Below are positions 10,126 to 23,644 of a stretch of 64,000 nt of DNA, piece by piece (position 1 is the first letter of the stretch; every line of letters starts with the position of its first letter). Origin of the DNA: Gnetum montanum (Eukaryota > Streptophyta > Gnetopsida > Gnetales > Gnetaceae); the NCBI GenBank assembly GCA_015680685.1, contig MNCI01004661.1, positions 60,300 through 124,299 of the forward strand, read 5' to 3'. Position numbers and translations under genes: made by a program. The notes under the pieces were generated by a model. The model was not told the origin of the DNA. It did not search any database and saw only the letters and a program-made list of their open reading frames with translations.

Positions 10126-12378
10126 ACTTGCCTCCCTTAGCCTCTTGAGAATAGAGGTTGGATTAATTAGTGAGTGTTTACTACATCTCATGCAAATAAA
10201 TATGCAATATAGTATAGGAAGTGTTTTCACTAACCCTCCTAGGACCCTGCTTTTGTGGGATAAGCATTGAGCCTCAGTGATGATCCTTTTTATTGGAAGC
10301 CTTTTGAAATTGGAATAAAAAACTAATGAAAAATTAAAGCCTTGAATACTATTATACATCAAAATCCTTTCAACACAACTCTAAATGAACAGCTACGTAG
10401 GATGTGCATAATGCTAAAAGTACTCTTAAGAGCCATCTTTCTTAGTTAAAATTAGAAAGTGAAACTTCTTTTAATATCACCAGTTTTGGAAGTTTAAAAA
10501 TTGCTTAAGTATGATGAAATTAATTGATTCCTTAAGACACATTTGTCTTCTTACAAGATATGAAATGAATTATCTTTGTAAATCTATCAACACACACAAA
10601 TATGAAACCATATATATGCTTTGATATTGGTAAACCTATGATAAAGTCTATAAACATATTTTCCCATGGTTTGTTATGAGTGATGGTAATGTGCTCGTTT
10701 TTTAAGTTGTAAGACTAGTGTTCAACCACTTAAAAATAGGTTAGGTTTACACTCATCTATTGACCCTTGCAAACCCCACTTGGTATAGTGAGCATTAAGC
10801 CTCAAGTAATAAGTAATATGATCTATGAAGAAACTTAACAATTTTACTCTTCACTAAATGTCCAGCCATTAGAATATCACGTATTTATGCAATCCCGTGA
10901 TACCTTAAATTCCATTTTGGAATATACAATTTTGAATATGGTTATCCATCTATTATGATACATTAAATAGCAATGAATTAGATATTTCCAGCTATATCTC
11001 CTTGAAATGTTCATCATTTTCATGTAAAGTTTTTAACTCATCTAGTCTGTTTACAAAACAAGTAGATAAAGACATAAAACATGCAATGCTATACAAAGCA
11101 TCATCTATGACTTTTTCTCTCTTGGCATTCCATTTGATAATAAAATTAAATTCTAAGATATTTTACAAATTCAAAAACTATAATGCTTTATGATTCGTGA
11201 ACAATAAGAATTCATTTGGTAATAAATAATGCCTCTAATGTTTCAACGCTTATAAAATAGCATACTTTTTTTTCATAAACATTGTATTTTTTTCTTTCAT
11301 TTTATTTTTCTAATAAGAATGCTCAAAAATAAGAAACCTCCAATCACAACTCTATTAACATCCACCTCTACTTCAAAAAGTTTGGTGAATTCTAGATGTG
11401 CCAAAATAGGTTGACTTAAGCTCGTAGTCTTTAAAATATTGAGGCATCATTGATCTTAATTATTGAATAAAAATCATCTTTCTTTAGCAACTCCAGCATT
11501 TGTAAATTAATAACACTAAACCCTTCAATAAATTTTCAATAAACTCCCACCAATTCAAGAAAACTCCTCACCTCCTATATAGTTTTCGACATTGGTGACC
11601 GCTTAGGTTCTATAGAAATGTATGTTATTCTTATTCATATATTCTAGAGAAAATTGCACTTTTTACATTAATAATAAACTTACTTTTATAACTTTTTAGA
11701 ATGTTTTTCTAAAATACTTAATATAGTCTTTAACAATGTTAGAAAACACTAAAATTTTAGAAGAAAATAATCACATTTTTGCCCATAAGTCTTTAAGACT
11801 CCATGCATTAGTTGCATGAAAGTACTGGAGGACTTTGTAAAGCAAAAAGGCATAACTAGCCACTTCTATGATTCATTTGTTGTTTTGAATGCAATTTTAT
11901 GATTCAGTTGTTGTTGAATGCAATTTTCCGTTTGTCATGTTTGTCATGTTGCCTCATTCAAACTTCGTTATAGCTACCTCTACTCCATCTAACATCTGTA
12001 AAATATCATTCATCTTTACTTTTAATTAATTGGCTTTTACTATTTGCTCTTGTATAAACATTTGTAGTTATCTGATTCTCTCACAATTCTAATTGCAAAG
12101 TACAAATTCTAGAAAGAGAAACATAAAGTATAAGAAGCATTTCCTCTATCATAAATTTGTATTTCATTTTCCTCTTGAAACCCCTTGCCCATAAACACTT
12201 CTTTTCTTATGATAATATCCTCCTCATCAAAAGTATTGAATAGGTGTTACCTACTCTTTGGTTGATTATACATCACTTTTATCTTTTCTTCTTTTGAAAT
12301 AATAACCTTGCTTTCCTCTTAAAGGTCTATTTACCTTTTTGGATTCATGTTTCTATTGCATTGTTCTTGGTCTCTTAA
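10126..12378. other. Intergenic, nothing recognised
   Basis: About 2.2 kb of AT-rich sequence between SINE-like copies and the MITE. Open frames are short and show no recognisable protein. Old transposon remnants may be present, but I cannot support any. Confidence 0.5.
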
Positions 12379-12641
12379 GGGCATGTTTGGTTATGTGAAT
12401 CTTTGGATGCTACATTTGTGAATTCAATTTATCAAATGGAAAAAGTCTTTTGATTGTGTGATTTAACTAGGATGCATCATGTTGGATCCACCCCATTTAT
12501 CCACTTAAGAATTCTTTCTAGATTCCACCCCATATATCCACTTATGAATTCTTTCTACATTTCACTTTCAAAGATGTAATATATGACAATTCATGAATCT
12601 TTAGATTCAACATCTGCTCATTAGAGCAACCAAACATACCC
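12379..12641. mobile_element. MITE, Tourist/hAT-like (263 bp)
   Basis: The left end GGGCATGTTTGGTT (12379-12392) and the reverse complement of the right end, GGGTATGTTTGGTT, form a 14-bp terminal inverted repeat with one mismatch. Subterminal GAATCT-segments also face each other. Flanks are TTAA on both sides, compatible with a TTA/TAA-type target (PIF/Harbinger, Tourist-like), although the exact duplication is ambiguous. An internal 36-bp unit (ATTCCACCCCAT...GAATTCTTTCTA) is duplicated in tandem at about 12484-12555. No coding capacity. Confidence 0.7.
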
Positions 12642-13021
12642 TTAAATGGCAAAAGAAATATTCTCTTTATCCTATGCAAAGTTTTGACTCATTGTTGTTC
12701 CTTAATCTATTTTAATTTTTGCTTTCAGAGCTAAATCATAAGCTTCATCAAAATCCTTAGGTATCCTGGGCAAAGTTTAATTCACACCATTAAGCATTGT
12801 GATCTATCAAGCAAAGTTCAGTCCAGGCTTTATTATCATACGTTATAGAGCATACCGTCGCTATGATTTACAAATTGTGAAATTTATTATGAATAGCATA
12901 TTTCACATATCTCAATGTAACACAATGAAACTGAACCTATAACTTTAAAATGTAAGTTGCAAGTTTTACCAACAAGATCTTATTCATTAACTAATTCTTA
13001 TAAAACAATCTGAATATGAAG

Positions 13022-13275
13022 ACACAAATTGACTAAGTCAGCCATTGTACTGGGAGGTGAGGTGTGCAGCTTGATTCCAAAACTAAACTTTCAATGCTAT
13101 TGTTGAACTAACAATTCTATATGATTGCACTGTTAACTGAATGATGCCACACAAATTGACTAAGTCAGCCATTGTACTGGGAGGTGAGGTGTGCAGCTTG
13201 ATTCCAAAACTAAACTTTCAATGCTATTGTTGAACTAACAATTCTATATGATTGCACTGTTAACTGAATGATGCC
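13022..13275. repeat. Perfect tandem duplication, 2 x 127 bp
   Basis: 13022-13148 and 13149-13275 are identical base for base. Each unit starts ACACAAATTGACTAAGTCAG and ends GAATGATGCC. It lies about 480 bp beyond the MCAT stop codon. Lack of any difference implies a recent event, or an assembly artefact. Confidence 0.9.
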
Positions 13276-13758
13276 ACAAAGAAATAGAAAATGGATAAAA
13301 GCCAATTCTTCACTTGCAAATAGTTTAGTGCGTTTTAAATTTGATGGAATATATTGAATAGAATTCAAAATCTTCAAAAACAATTTTTAAAAATGAAAAA
13401 CATCAAAGTTGGATAGAAAAGTTTAAAAAAACAAGCAAACTTTAATAACAAATAAAAATATCTACTACTTTGGTCTAGGATCTACATAGACAATGCCTGC
13501 AGTTAATGAACTCAATAATTACTGGTATTTTAGTAAAGGATTTTCGTAGAAAATGCCTGCATCGTGAGAGTTTGTAAAAGCATATTCCATGTCTCGAGAG
13601 ATTATGGTCCTTACTTCCTCACTATACACTCGGTAGCATTGGAGCAGAGAAGCGTAGGTACAAACCCAAAATCTGAGAATTTTTGGAAAAGGAAAAAGTG
13701 GCCAAAATCATAAACTACATTGCCGGTATGTAATGAAAATCCCATACAGCGAAGTTCT
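13276..13758. other. MCAT 3' flank
   Basis: Downstream of the MCAT stop codon on the minus strand; presumably includes the 3' UTR. No other feature seen. Confidence 0.5.
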
Positions 13759-16700
13759 CTATGCACCCACGTTCTCGACTGTAGCAGCCTTGTTAATTCT
13801 TTTTATTATGCCAGAAATAACCTTAAGCAACGTATTACCATTCAGGTTAGTTCATCTGTAAGGAATTGGAAAAATTAGAAAGAACAAAAAATGGACATGT
13901 GAACGTATAAATACCTTCCCAGGACCCAGTTCATAGCTTTGTTTAAGCCCTCCCTGAAGGAGAGTCTTTAAAGTAGTTTCCCACTGCACTTGAGAAGTAA
14001 CCTGCGCATTCCCACATCTTACATCAATACATGCTCAGAATTTTGAAATATAAATGTAAAGATGATTCCATTTTTAAACAAAAATAACCTGTCCCAGAAG
14101 ATAAGAACTTTACAGAAAAGTTGCAAGAAAAAATTACAGACCATAGGTATCATTTAACTTCCCCACTACATACATAAAATATATCAGCATGTTATGCTAA
14201 CTTCATGATATGTATACTAGATTAAGTTCAACCTGACGGGCAAGAATAGCTCTTATTGTGGCAGGATCAGAATGAGGCCGTGCATCAACATTTGATACCA
14301 CTGGGATTCTTGGTGTCCTAATCTGCGTCTCGTTTAAAGCTGCTTCAAGCTGTGAAACAGCCGGTTGCATAAAGTGTGTGTGAAATGCACCAGCAACAGG
14401 CAGCCGAACCTATTGACAAAAAACCATCATAATTTAGTTGACTAGACAACTGGCAATGAATGAATATACCATTAAATTTACAACATTTCAGAATTAAGTC
14501 CATGATTAGAAGATCCACTATACAGACGTTACATACAAATTGGTTTTTACTTTGATCAACAGATTAAGGGATCATTCTGACCCCAGCATTAACATGGTTC
14601 CTACATGGTGTTAGTCATCATGCTTAATTTTATACAGGAATATTTACCCAACAAGATAGGCAATAACTTTACATATTAAATTAACATATGTGCATGAAAC
14701 ACTGTCCCATACTTGAAAACAATGCCCAAGACAGGATAGCCACCATTTTGGGTAGACAGATTCAGAGCTTTTTTAATCCCTCAATAGATTGCCTAATTAA
14801 GTTGTAGGTAAATAAAGAGAAGTGTGCCACCTCAAGGGAAAGCAAATACGCTCTTCATTATTTTTGACCTCCTGTACAGCATACTCCCAACAAACTAATG
14901 TCAGGGTCAATCTTGCTAAGTCATTCATTACATTAGTTAATACAAAATATGATGTCAATTTCAATCTATTTTAGTTACTAGTTTAGCTATATATTTGTTA
15001 TTTAGCCAAGAGATTCTTTCTTTTTCAAATTAATGAAATCCTAAAATTTTATGTTAGTTTTGTCAGTATACATATTGAAATCCTTGTACATTATTGCCAT
15101 TAAATACCCATAATAACTCCCAAGAAAAAGGTCATCTCTTGGCCCAGTGTTATGCCCATACTTATTTCCTGTTATGACCATACTTATTTATTTCCTGTGA
15201 CAATCTACTCAACTGGTAATTGGTGTCTTGCCCAAAGAAATGGCAGTGCAAGAAGCCAGGACAAAATTTTGTTTTCACAAGATCACTGAAGCACCATATA
15301 ATCTACTTTACTTTTATGTAATTAATGAATTACTCTATTATGAGCATTATAAACCTTTATTGGTATAAAACAAAATAAGCAAACACCTAGACCAGTTTAA
15401 AATCTTCTTAATAAGACTGCAATAGTTCCTAAAAGTCACAACAGATGCACTCCAGGGTATAAGAAAAAACTCTAGAAAGGACTGAAATGTGTAGAAAGAA
15501 AGTGAGAAGAAATGTGGAAGAATGATAGGACTCTAACGCAGACGATTAAGGATCTCAAAGAATAAAAAGAGTTGGACACAAGGGATTCAAGATCCCAGCA
15601 TACAAGGAAGGAAAGCCCAACGTAAGGGACTCTGAATTCTAGCCTAAAGAAAATGAAATTTCAAAGAAACACAATGATCCAGACCCAGATGCAAGAAATG
15701 GATGACAATAACGCACCTTAGATGATATGTAAAGTGAAGTCCAGAAAGATGAATAAGAACTCAAACAGGACTCTTACACAAGATAGCGCTAACATCAAAG
15801 GAAGAGAGATGCTAAAAACTCAAAAAGAAGAATAAACAAGACTCGGATGTCAAGAGTGATATCCACTCAAGCACAAGAACAAAGCTCACTCTGATGGAAG
15901 AGTATCTGGCACACTAACCTTTCAAATGATAGTGATGTGTTTGAGTGGTGACCAACAGTGATGAAGCTCTAACATGAGTTGGAATGACTTCAATGTCAAA
16001 GCCATATGTGTGAACTGTATTGGAATCGTCTGTGAAATGATGTATTTGTTGAAATAAGAATTTCAAAAGTTATTTGACTATTATTATCTCCAACATATTC
16101 TCAAATCAACTCAAATTACTATGAAATCTTTAAAAATTTAATGACCTCATAATAGGAATGATTACATTGTAACAGGTAGCTAGTTTTCAAAGCCAAGAAG
16201 TTACACAAAGTAAGCAATTTGGGATACTTGAGATCATTTGTACAAATAGATGGTGAGACTGACAATAATGTGACAAACAAAATTGAAGCAAGATGAGGAA
16301 CATGGTGTGAAGCTAGTAGTGTGCTTTGTGATATAAGAATCCCTACCAAGTTAAAGGGGAATTTCTAGAAAACTGCTATCAGACCTGCAATCCTTTATGG
16401 TGCAGAATCTTGGCTTATCAAAAAGCATCAGGCTCAATACATGCATATGGCAAAGATCCAAATGCTAAGGTAAATGCTGGGTGTCACTACAAAAAATCAA
16501 ATCAACATATCTCTTATTAAGGGAAGTTTGGAGGTAGCACCCATAGAAGAAAGCATTAAAGAAAGTCATCCAAATGGTTCAATCATGAGCTGACAAGAAC
16601 AGAGAGTGCAATTGTTAGAAGAGGTTGCTTTATTAAAGTTGAGAGCAAACAACAAAAGGTAGACCAAAACATACTTGGTTTACAAAATAAAGAAAGATAC

Positions 16701-19700
16701 CCAAGATTTGGATATCAATGTTAATTTGGCTCATAATATAAGTGATGTTGGAATACAGTTCATATTATTGTACCATCCATAGCTTGCATATTATTTTTTT
16801 GAAATTAATTTCATACAGTTAACCCCATGTAGTTGGGATAAGGCTATAAGATGATGAAGAAGAAGTAGCTAGTTGTCAAAACCTACCAAGTTCCAGCATG
16901 TTGCCACTACCATATAAGAATGCTCAGTAAGGAATGTGCTGGATACAACATACTGCTCAGAGATATGTTTCTGCGTATCATTATTCTCATATATGTATGC
17001 ATGTGTGTATAAGTCGACAGAGTTTCCATGAAAGAATGGACTAGTAAACTGAACCATTAGACTCACAATATAGAATGATGAAGTACAAACAGAAATGCAA
17101 CTAGCTCAAAGAATTTATGATGAATTAAAAACCAAATGAGGGACGCAGAGATAACGAGGTACCGTCATGCGTGCTTTAAATGACTTGGCCTTTGACTCTA
17201 CTGCTTCAATTCCTTTAACTCCTCCAGAAACTGCATAGTTGCCCTATTAAAAACACCAACTATTATTTCAACATTGCATATAGCTAAATGCCGGACACTT
17301 GTAAATGACATAAGGACATGTTTACAAGCTACTAATACTATATCCAAATTGCACAGCTTACAGGACACAGATAATTTGCAATCTGCACTCTCTCTTTCTC
17401 ATCAACCTCTTCATTTGCTGCATCACATAACAACTGGACTTTCTCTGCATCAAGACCAATAACACTAACCATGGCACTTTTGGCTGCATCTGAAGCTTCC
17501 TGAACATTGTCAATAGATATAATACTCTTTAATGGCTGAAAAAGAGAAACGATTATAAAAAATAATTTAAATAAACATGCATTCACATACCTGCATTGCC
17601 TCACCTCTAAGCTTCACAAGTTTGAGCCCATCTTCAAAGCTACATTTTTCCAAAATTGAATTAAAAAAGAAAAAAGAAAATAGCCATCATCAAAACAGAA
17701 AGTAATTTTTTCCTCAAGTTTTAAAAGTACAAACTGCATTACTGCTTACATAAATGCATGAATATAAAGGGTACCTGAAAGCCCCAGCAAAAGCAAGTGC
17801 TGTATACTCGCCCAAACTCAAACCACATGTAACATCAACTGAATCAATAATATTTTGGCCTCCATCACGAGCTCGTAACAACTCTACTGCAGCCAAGCTT
17901 GTAACATATATTGCAGGCTGCCAAAAATATTTACTGACTTCAATGATGACAATGTCTCAGTCATGGTTTATGATCATCTTAAAAAGGTAATTACAATGGA
18001 GGAGAATATTTTTTAAAAAAGAAATTTGAAGGAGAAAATCATCAAATACCACAAGTATTGTTTATAATAAGGATTGCAGCAGAAACAACTCACACTTAAA
18101 ATCAAACAAGAATGTTCCAGGCTGATATACCTGACTTATGACAGTTGAGTCAAGTTTTTCCTTGGGCCCATTGACACACACATCTAAAAGATCATACCTA
18201 AAAACAGTTGAAACCAAAAGCATAATTAAGGCCCTTCACATAACCAAGATACAATCGAATTTTCAGCATACATGTCACAGTTGCAACATTGCAAGTTTTA
18301 TTGTTAAAATACATGAGCTTCCTGGTATTAAGTATGCCAGAGTTCCAATTGTGGGAATCCACCAGTAGGCAAAATGAAAAGGACTTGAAATCAATGCTTT
18401 AGCATGCAAATACATTCAACAAGATAAGACCAATAAAAAATAGGCACAACCCCACCTAATAATTGGTTTAGAACAATATTTGTTTGGTTAATTTGGATGA
18501 TGAATCTAGAGAGGATTCAAAACTGGTATGGTTTAAGATTGTAAGAAACAGAAACTCTTGCAAATTTTGTTTGATTATTAAGTGTGATCCACATCTTCAA
18601 AAGCATCATCATCAGCATTGATTTTATCTGACTTAACTGGGATCACCTGTTAAGGTAAATGCACAATTCAACAATTGTTTTTATGGCCAGCTGTTTACCT
18701 GATGATTAACCCAAACACATGTTTTTCCTGTGCTTCCAGATTGCATGTGTCAACTAAAACATTGAATCTAATGGCTATATGTGAAACGATCTAGCTATGT
18801 CAAGTTTTTTCTCTCTCTCTCTTTTCTTTTTACTTTTTGAGAAGAGGGAACTTGTGATATCTCAGATCACAGAGCATAGACAGTATTCACAGTACCTGCC
18901 TTTTTTAAGCTACAATTTCATGATGCATGTTCATTCCGAAATGCAGGGTTTGAACTATGTACCGCCAGGTGCTGCTGACTTAGAACATGTGCAAGGATTG
19001 TCTTAAGCCATCAGATTGTGGTCACTATTAAGTCAAGGTTAACCCACAAATCTCTTTGACCAAATAGAGTAATTGCTAAGTCCCATGAATTAATTCTCAC
19101 TGAATTTGACATAAAAGAAACAGAAGGTACAAAGAAATGATCAATTCGTTATGAGGCTAAGAGTATAAGAAGCCATGGGTGAGGTTACTTAACCTGGCTC
19201 AAACGGAATCAAGTCATTCTTGAACATATGGCAAGTACACCTTGTCCTTATGCCAAAGGGCCATTAAATACTTACAAGGAGTCAGCTGAACCATCACAAG
19301 ATGTAGTTGTTCTTTAAAAACGTAGTTGCAATTTAATAAGCATTGCAACTGACACTGGATCCATGGGAGGATTAGGGGGTGGAAGTTTGTGGATGATTCT
19401 ACCACAGTATTTAGATTATGTGACAGAAGAACACAGTATTTCACATAACTTGGTATCAGAGACATCAGAAGTGGAGTTTGCATTTATGAAAATGTCTATT
19501 AGTTAAGGTTGAACATAAAGTATGGTGTGTATCATTTCAACATGGGGGAAAAGAGAGAGAGAGATCAAATAAGAAATTACTAATGTCTAAAGTTTGAAAA
19601 ACTGTTATGTTCTCAAGACATATTCATTGTTTAAAAAAAAAAAAAGCTTTCATCCTGGGCACGTCCTTGATAGATGACAACGTGCACAACTCCAAGACTG

Positions 19701-22700
19701 GCATTTATTGCAGCGTTCTAGCTTATAATTTAAATATAGATGCTAGTGTTTATAAGTTATGCATAGAATAATTGTAAATGTAGCATAACAGCTCTACATT
19801 GAGAAAATAACATACCCTAATATTGCATTAGCTTTTGCAAACAGATCAGCAGCAGCTGGCACACTTTGTGAATCCTTGCCCATGCCCACAGTTTGTGCTC
19901 CCTATTACCATCAGAGATACATTATGATAGAGCCATTTTTGTAGAAAAGATTAATTACTGAAAACTGATATAAGAGACTTTCTGGCATGATTAGAAAGTG
20001 AAAGAAAAAAAAACTGCATGAACATATAACTTTTAATTAGGTTGAAATGTTTGAATAAAGTGTAGTCAATACAAACAAATGCTATGAATTATTTAATAAA
20101 AAACCACCATGCAACGTGCATTATTCATTTACTAGGGACTGCCATAAATGTGCACTAAAATATACACACAAGTACTGCACTGAACAGTGTTTTAATCCTC
20201 TCATAGTTGTTGCCAGACATCCTTTCATTCCAATGAGATAGCATTGCAAATTGTGACAACAGCTTAATCTGAACAAGGCATATATTATATTTATCTCTAT
20301 ACAGTAGGCAAAGGATTTGACAATGATTTTCTATAGCTAGCTGTCTACCTGACACCATGGCCTGGATATATATTTTTTACCTTGGCTAGCCTCAAATGGC
20401 ACATGTCTCAACATGCCATTTCTTTTTAAGTTACTTGGTCTCCATTACCTTGATGGATGGTCATCAAGGCATAACTCAGTAGATGGCTAGAATGCTCTTG
20501 CAATTACAAATTGGACCATGCATTGCTCAAAGAGTCACAAGTGATATAAAAGCCTCATTTGGCTTAAAAAGCAAATGTAAGAAGGAATCTATTTTAGATG
20601 TCTGAGAGTAACTCTATCATGCTATTGTCCAAATAACTGTTCTGTATGGGTCTGTTATATAGGGTCCTGGTCTAACAAATAAATATTAGAAACAAAAAAA
20701 ATATTCAAAAGATTTTCCTATTGGATGAACTCAAAGTAAAGAGATAGGCACAAGATAATATTATGCTTCGTTAAGCAAAGATAATGCCTTTAGAAGTTGA
20801 AGCTATTTGTCTGTTTATAGTATACACTAATAAAAAAAGATCATCACCTAAAAGCTAAATAAAGATCATCACCTAAAAGCTAAATGCCTATCCCGTCAAG
20901 GTGAGGTCCTGGGAGGGTAAGTGGATGAATGAAAGCCTAGCCTCTTTCAAGTGGCTACTTATAGTCTACACTAATAGTCTCCCTAAATTCCCATTGAAGA
21001 AATATTCTAAAAGGATGATGCTAGCAACCCAAGATAAAAGATAGTTTGATGCAGGAGTTTTATGGCTCAATAAATAGAATATTCAAGACTACATATTTTT
21101 TATTCTAATCTTGTTCAGTTTCAAAAAATGGTAAAATAAACAATATTTCAAAAACTTTGGAAAAATGTACAAGGAAAGAAACAGTTCTACTTGAATGGTA
21201 TTAGGGGAGGCCTTAATTCAAAGGCAAACTATTTAACAACTACTATTTCTAACCATTTGTGATGAACAATTAACACTTTCACATAGTACAAATGAGATTT
21301 CATCATTTGAGAGATGAAACAAGTATGTCAACTATGCAATCAAGATAACATTAAAGATGGATACCACATTTTCCTATTCTGCATTTGAGTACATTAGACA
21401 TAAGTAGGATATGTTCCAAATATTACCAAGAACACTTGGTATCCTCCTTGATGATGTTTTCAAAACTTATAGTATATATATTTCTGCTGTCCAATAGATC
21501 TAGAGGGTTTACAGATGTGAAATTTCAGCTTCATAACTTGTGCTACAGGTGAATGCCTAGCGTTTAATAAAGTTACTAATAACTTTATATCCTATAAGCA
21601 AAGCTACTTTCCTTCTTCCACCGTAGATTTACAATGGCAAAGACTACTGAACCAAAAGGTTGTACAAAATTCCACATGGATTAATAAGCCATGACCAACA
21701 ATATTTCATGCCCATTTATATCTGAAATTTACAAACCCTCCACATCTGCTATCAATAAATTGTTTGATTTAAAATTTTTGGTTACACTCTACCTTGCCTT
21801 AAATGCTGCCATTGTTATGAGACCAAAATGTAATAGTTTGAGTCTGAATAGCTCAGGCTAAAAAATAATGATCAACCATTCTCTCTAGGAGCAACGAACA
21901 TCCTTGATCGCATCCATCCTTCAGGCATTCAACCAACAATTCATTTTTAATTTTATTGATTCGTTGTTCATCCTAAAATCGTCCGGAGACTGGGAAAGGA
22001 TTACCGCCCTCAATGCAATCTCCGCTAATTTTCCCTTCGAGATCATTATACCTCATAGAAAGCGAATGACAGTGAAAAAACACGCACCTATCTAAATCAT
22101 TGTTGTGCTTTTCTATGGACGCAAACCGCTAAATCTAGTTCCTTAAACATTTATTTACAGTGCTCAGTCCATTTCGGGGGGAAAATAATAGGTATTATCT
22201 AAGACTGGCATCAACGCAAAGCCAGCAATCAGCATCATTTAGCAGTGTCATATCACTGCAAACCTTCTACAATCTGGCATTTCACAGCTTGAAAATTCCT
22301 AAATGTATGCATTAGGATTTCCTATTTGATTCTACAACAGAAAAGAATAACAAATAAGACCTACTTGATTTCCATAATAAATGCACGGGATTTAATTTTT
22401 GTTTATATGGAAGTTCGCCCATGCCACAAGACAAGTTCATGATTTCATCTACAGTATGTAGAAGTTTGTTCGAACGAACTTGAGACATCAATCAGTAAAC
22501 CCAAAATCACCAGTGCGGCAATGCCTGATCGCAGCCGATCAGTCCAGGCCTTCCTTAAAAGAAACCAAAACGGACCCAATGAACTTTTTTCAAATTGCAC
22601 AGCTTACAATGTGCATAAAACAGGAACACTGGTACTGACAAATGTGAAAGCATTGAACTATACTAAATGAAAAACAGAATGGTACCTGTCCAGGGAAAAG

Positions 22701-22943
22701 GAAAGCAAGGGACGGCTTGTAGCCATTGAAGAGATCATCACTGCTGGCTGTCACTGTAGACGAAGTGGTGCTTGCAGCACAGCACATTTTTCTGCAAATG
22801 GGTTTGCCAAAACTGATACTTGCTCTGCAACTGTCACTTCTCCTTCTGCTGTCTCTGTTCAGCAGCCCAGATATCTGACAGAATTTTGCAGCTTGAACTG
22901 AAACCGAAGCAGAGGAGGACACTGAAGCAGGCTTGCACAACAT
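13759..22943 (-). CDS. MCAT: Malonyl-CoA:ACP transacylase, probably plastidial
   Basis: A ten-exon gene: 22943-22686, 19901-19816, 18197-18131, 17917-17775, 17639-17591, 17499-17362, 17243-17163, 14409-14233, 14001-13915 and 13821-13759 (stop TAG). All introns are GT-AG and all phases join, giving 382 aa, near the length of the Arabidopsis enzyme. Known role: moves malonyl from CoA to acyl-carrier protein for type II fatty-acid synthesis. Residues 1 to about 65 are Ser/Arg-rich and look like a transit peptide; an in-frame TGA upstream fixes the start at 22943. Motifs: FPGQGAQ (83-89, across intron 1), active-site Ser171 in GLSLGEY, Arg196 in KLRGEAMQ, His284 in AGAFHT, and C-terminal SYELGPGK. 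No disabling change is seen. Introns 1, 2 and 7 exceed 1.5 kb; intron 7 contains a LINE fragment. Confidence 0.95.
14960..15380. repeat. Dispersed repeat family, copy 2 (MCAT intron 7)
   Basis: This shares ordered motifs with 1680-2160: CTAGTTTAGCTATAT, AAATTAATGAAAT, ATACCCATAATAA, GGCCCAGTGTTATG and TTATTTATTTCCTGTGAC. No coding content; element class unknown. Confidence 0.45.
16200..16866 (+). pseudogene. RTE-clade LINE, 3' end of the RT ORF (degenerate)
   Basis: Pieces of one reading direction give LGYLRSFVQIDGETDNN, CDIRIPTKLKG, LYGAESWLIKKHQ and APIEESIKES. These match the conserved C-terminal part of plant RTE-type reverse transcriptases (established pattern: YLGS..Q.DGE..., VLCDRR.P.KLKGKFY, LYG.ECW..K). 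In-frame stops show it is dead. The 3' terminus, CCCCATGTAGTTGGGATAAG followed by GATGATGAAGAAGAAG, is the standard RTE tail with a trinucleotide repeat. It is 5'-truncated, as is usual for LINEs, and sits antisense in MCAT intron 7. Confidence 0.8.
20836..20885. repeat. Tandem duplication, 2 x 25 bp
   Basis: The 25-bp unit AAAGATCATCACCTAAAAGC plus TAAAT is repeated exactly twice. It lies in MCAT intron 1. Confidence 0.85.
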
Positions 22944-23644
22944 CTCTTTCTGTTCTTCTGCAACGATTCCTCGGAGATTTCACACTGCTTTGGATTCTGC
23001 TGCTAGAAAGACGCACAGATATCTTCTGAATCTTGTATTGAAAAAATTATAATGCTAAGTTATGAATTTGAAGTATTTAAGAAGATTGGTGTGTTTAGGC
23101 GACCTACCAGGAACCAGATATGACTGATGAGCTCTGTTATGAAATTGGGCTCGATCCGGTTAATGCTAAGTAAACCAAAACTTCGGCGATGATTCCTAAG
23201 GCGGGTTGAGAGGATCCTCGACGTGGACTTTTGGTTCATTGCAGCCGTTCATAAGCAAGTTCCCAAAATAGTGGGTTCATTGGCTTGTATAATGCAAATT
23301 AGTAGGAATGGCCATTGGTGAAAAGCTTTGCTTCTTCACGTGATCAGACTAGAACAGTTGCTGCTATGAAAGAAACGCATTGACAATGCACATGCTACTC
23401 TACCAAACATGCATTGGCCATTTAAAGGAATAATAAAAGATATGGTGTTTAAGTCCAAAAAGGTTGTCAATCACCTCTTGGACTCGTATGAATCATGGGA
23501 AATCAACGGTTTTCTCCCGAGGAAGAATTATCAACATTTTTTATAATTGTCACGTGCACCAAGACATAAACTCAAGAATATGTAAACTTAAAAAATAAAA
23601 TAAGAAGGAATTGACTCAATTAAATGTTTAGCTTTTCTCACTTA
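22944..23644. other. MCAT upstream region
   Basis: Region 5' of the MCAT start on the minus strand. It should hold the leader and promoter, but I cannot place a TATA box or start site with confidence. Confidence 0.4.

Noticed and set aside
18590-18660. Possible second RTE tail (CATCATCATCAGC...TTATC...AACTGGGATCACC)
   Set aside because: Only loosely matches the RTE end and has no adjacent coding remnant.
20375-20460. Possible SINE S2 tail in MCAT intron 1
   Set aside because: Only ACATGTCTCAACATG is shared; no A or B box.
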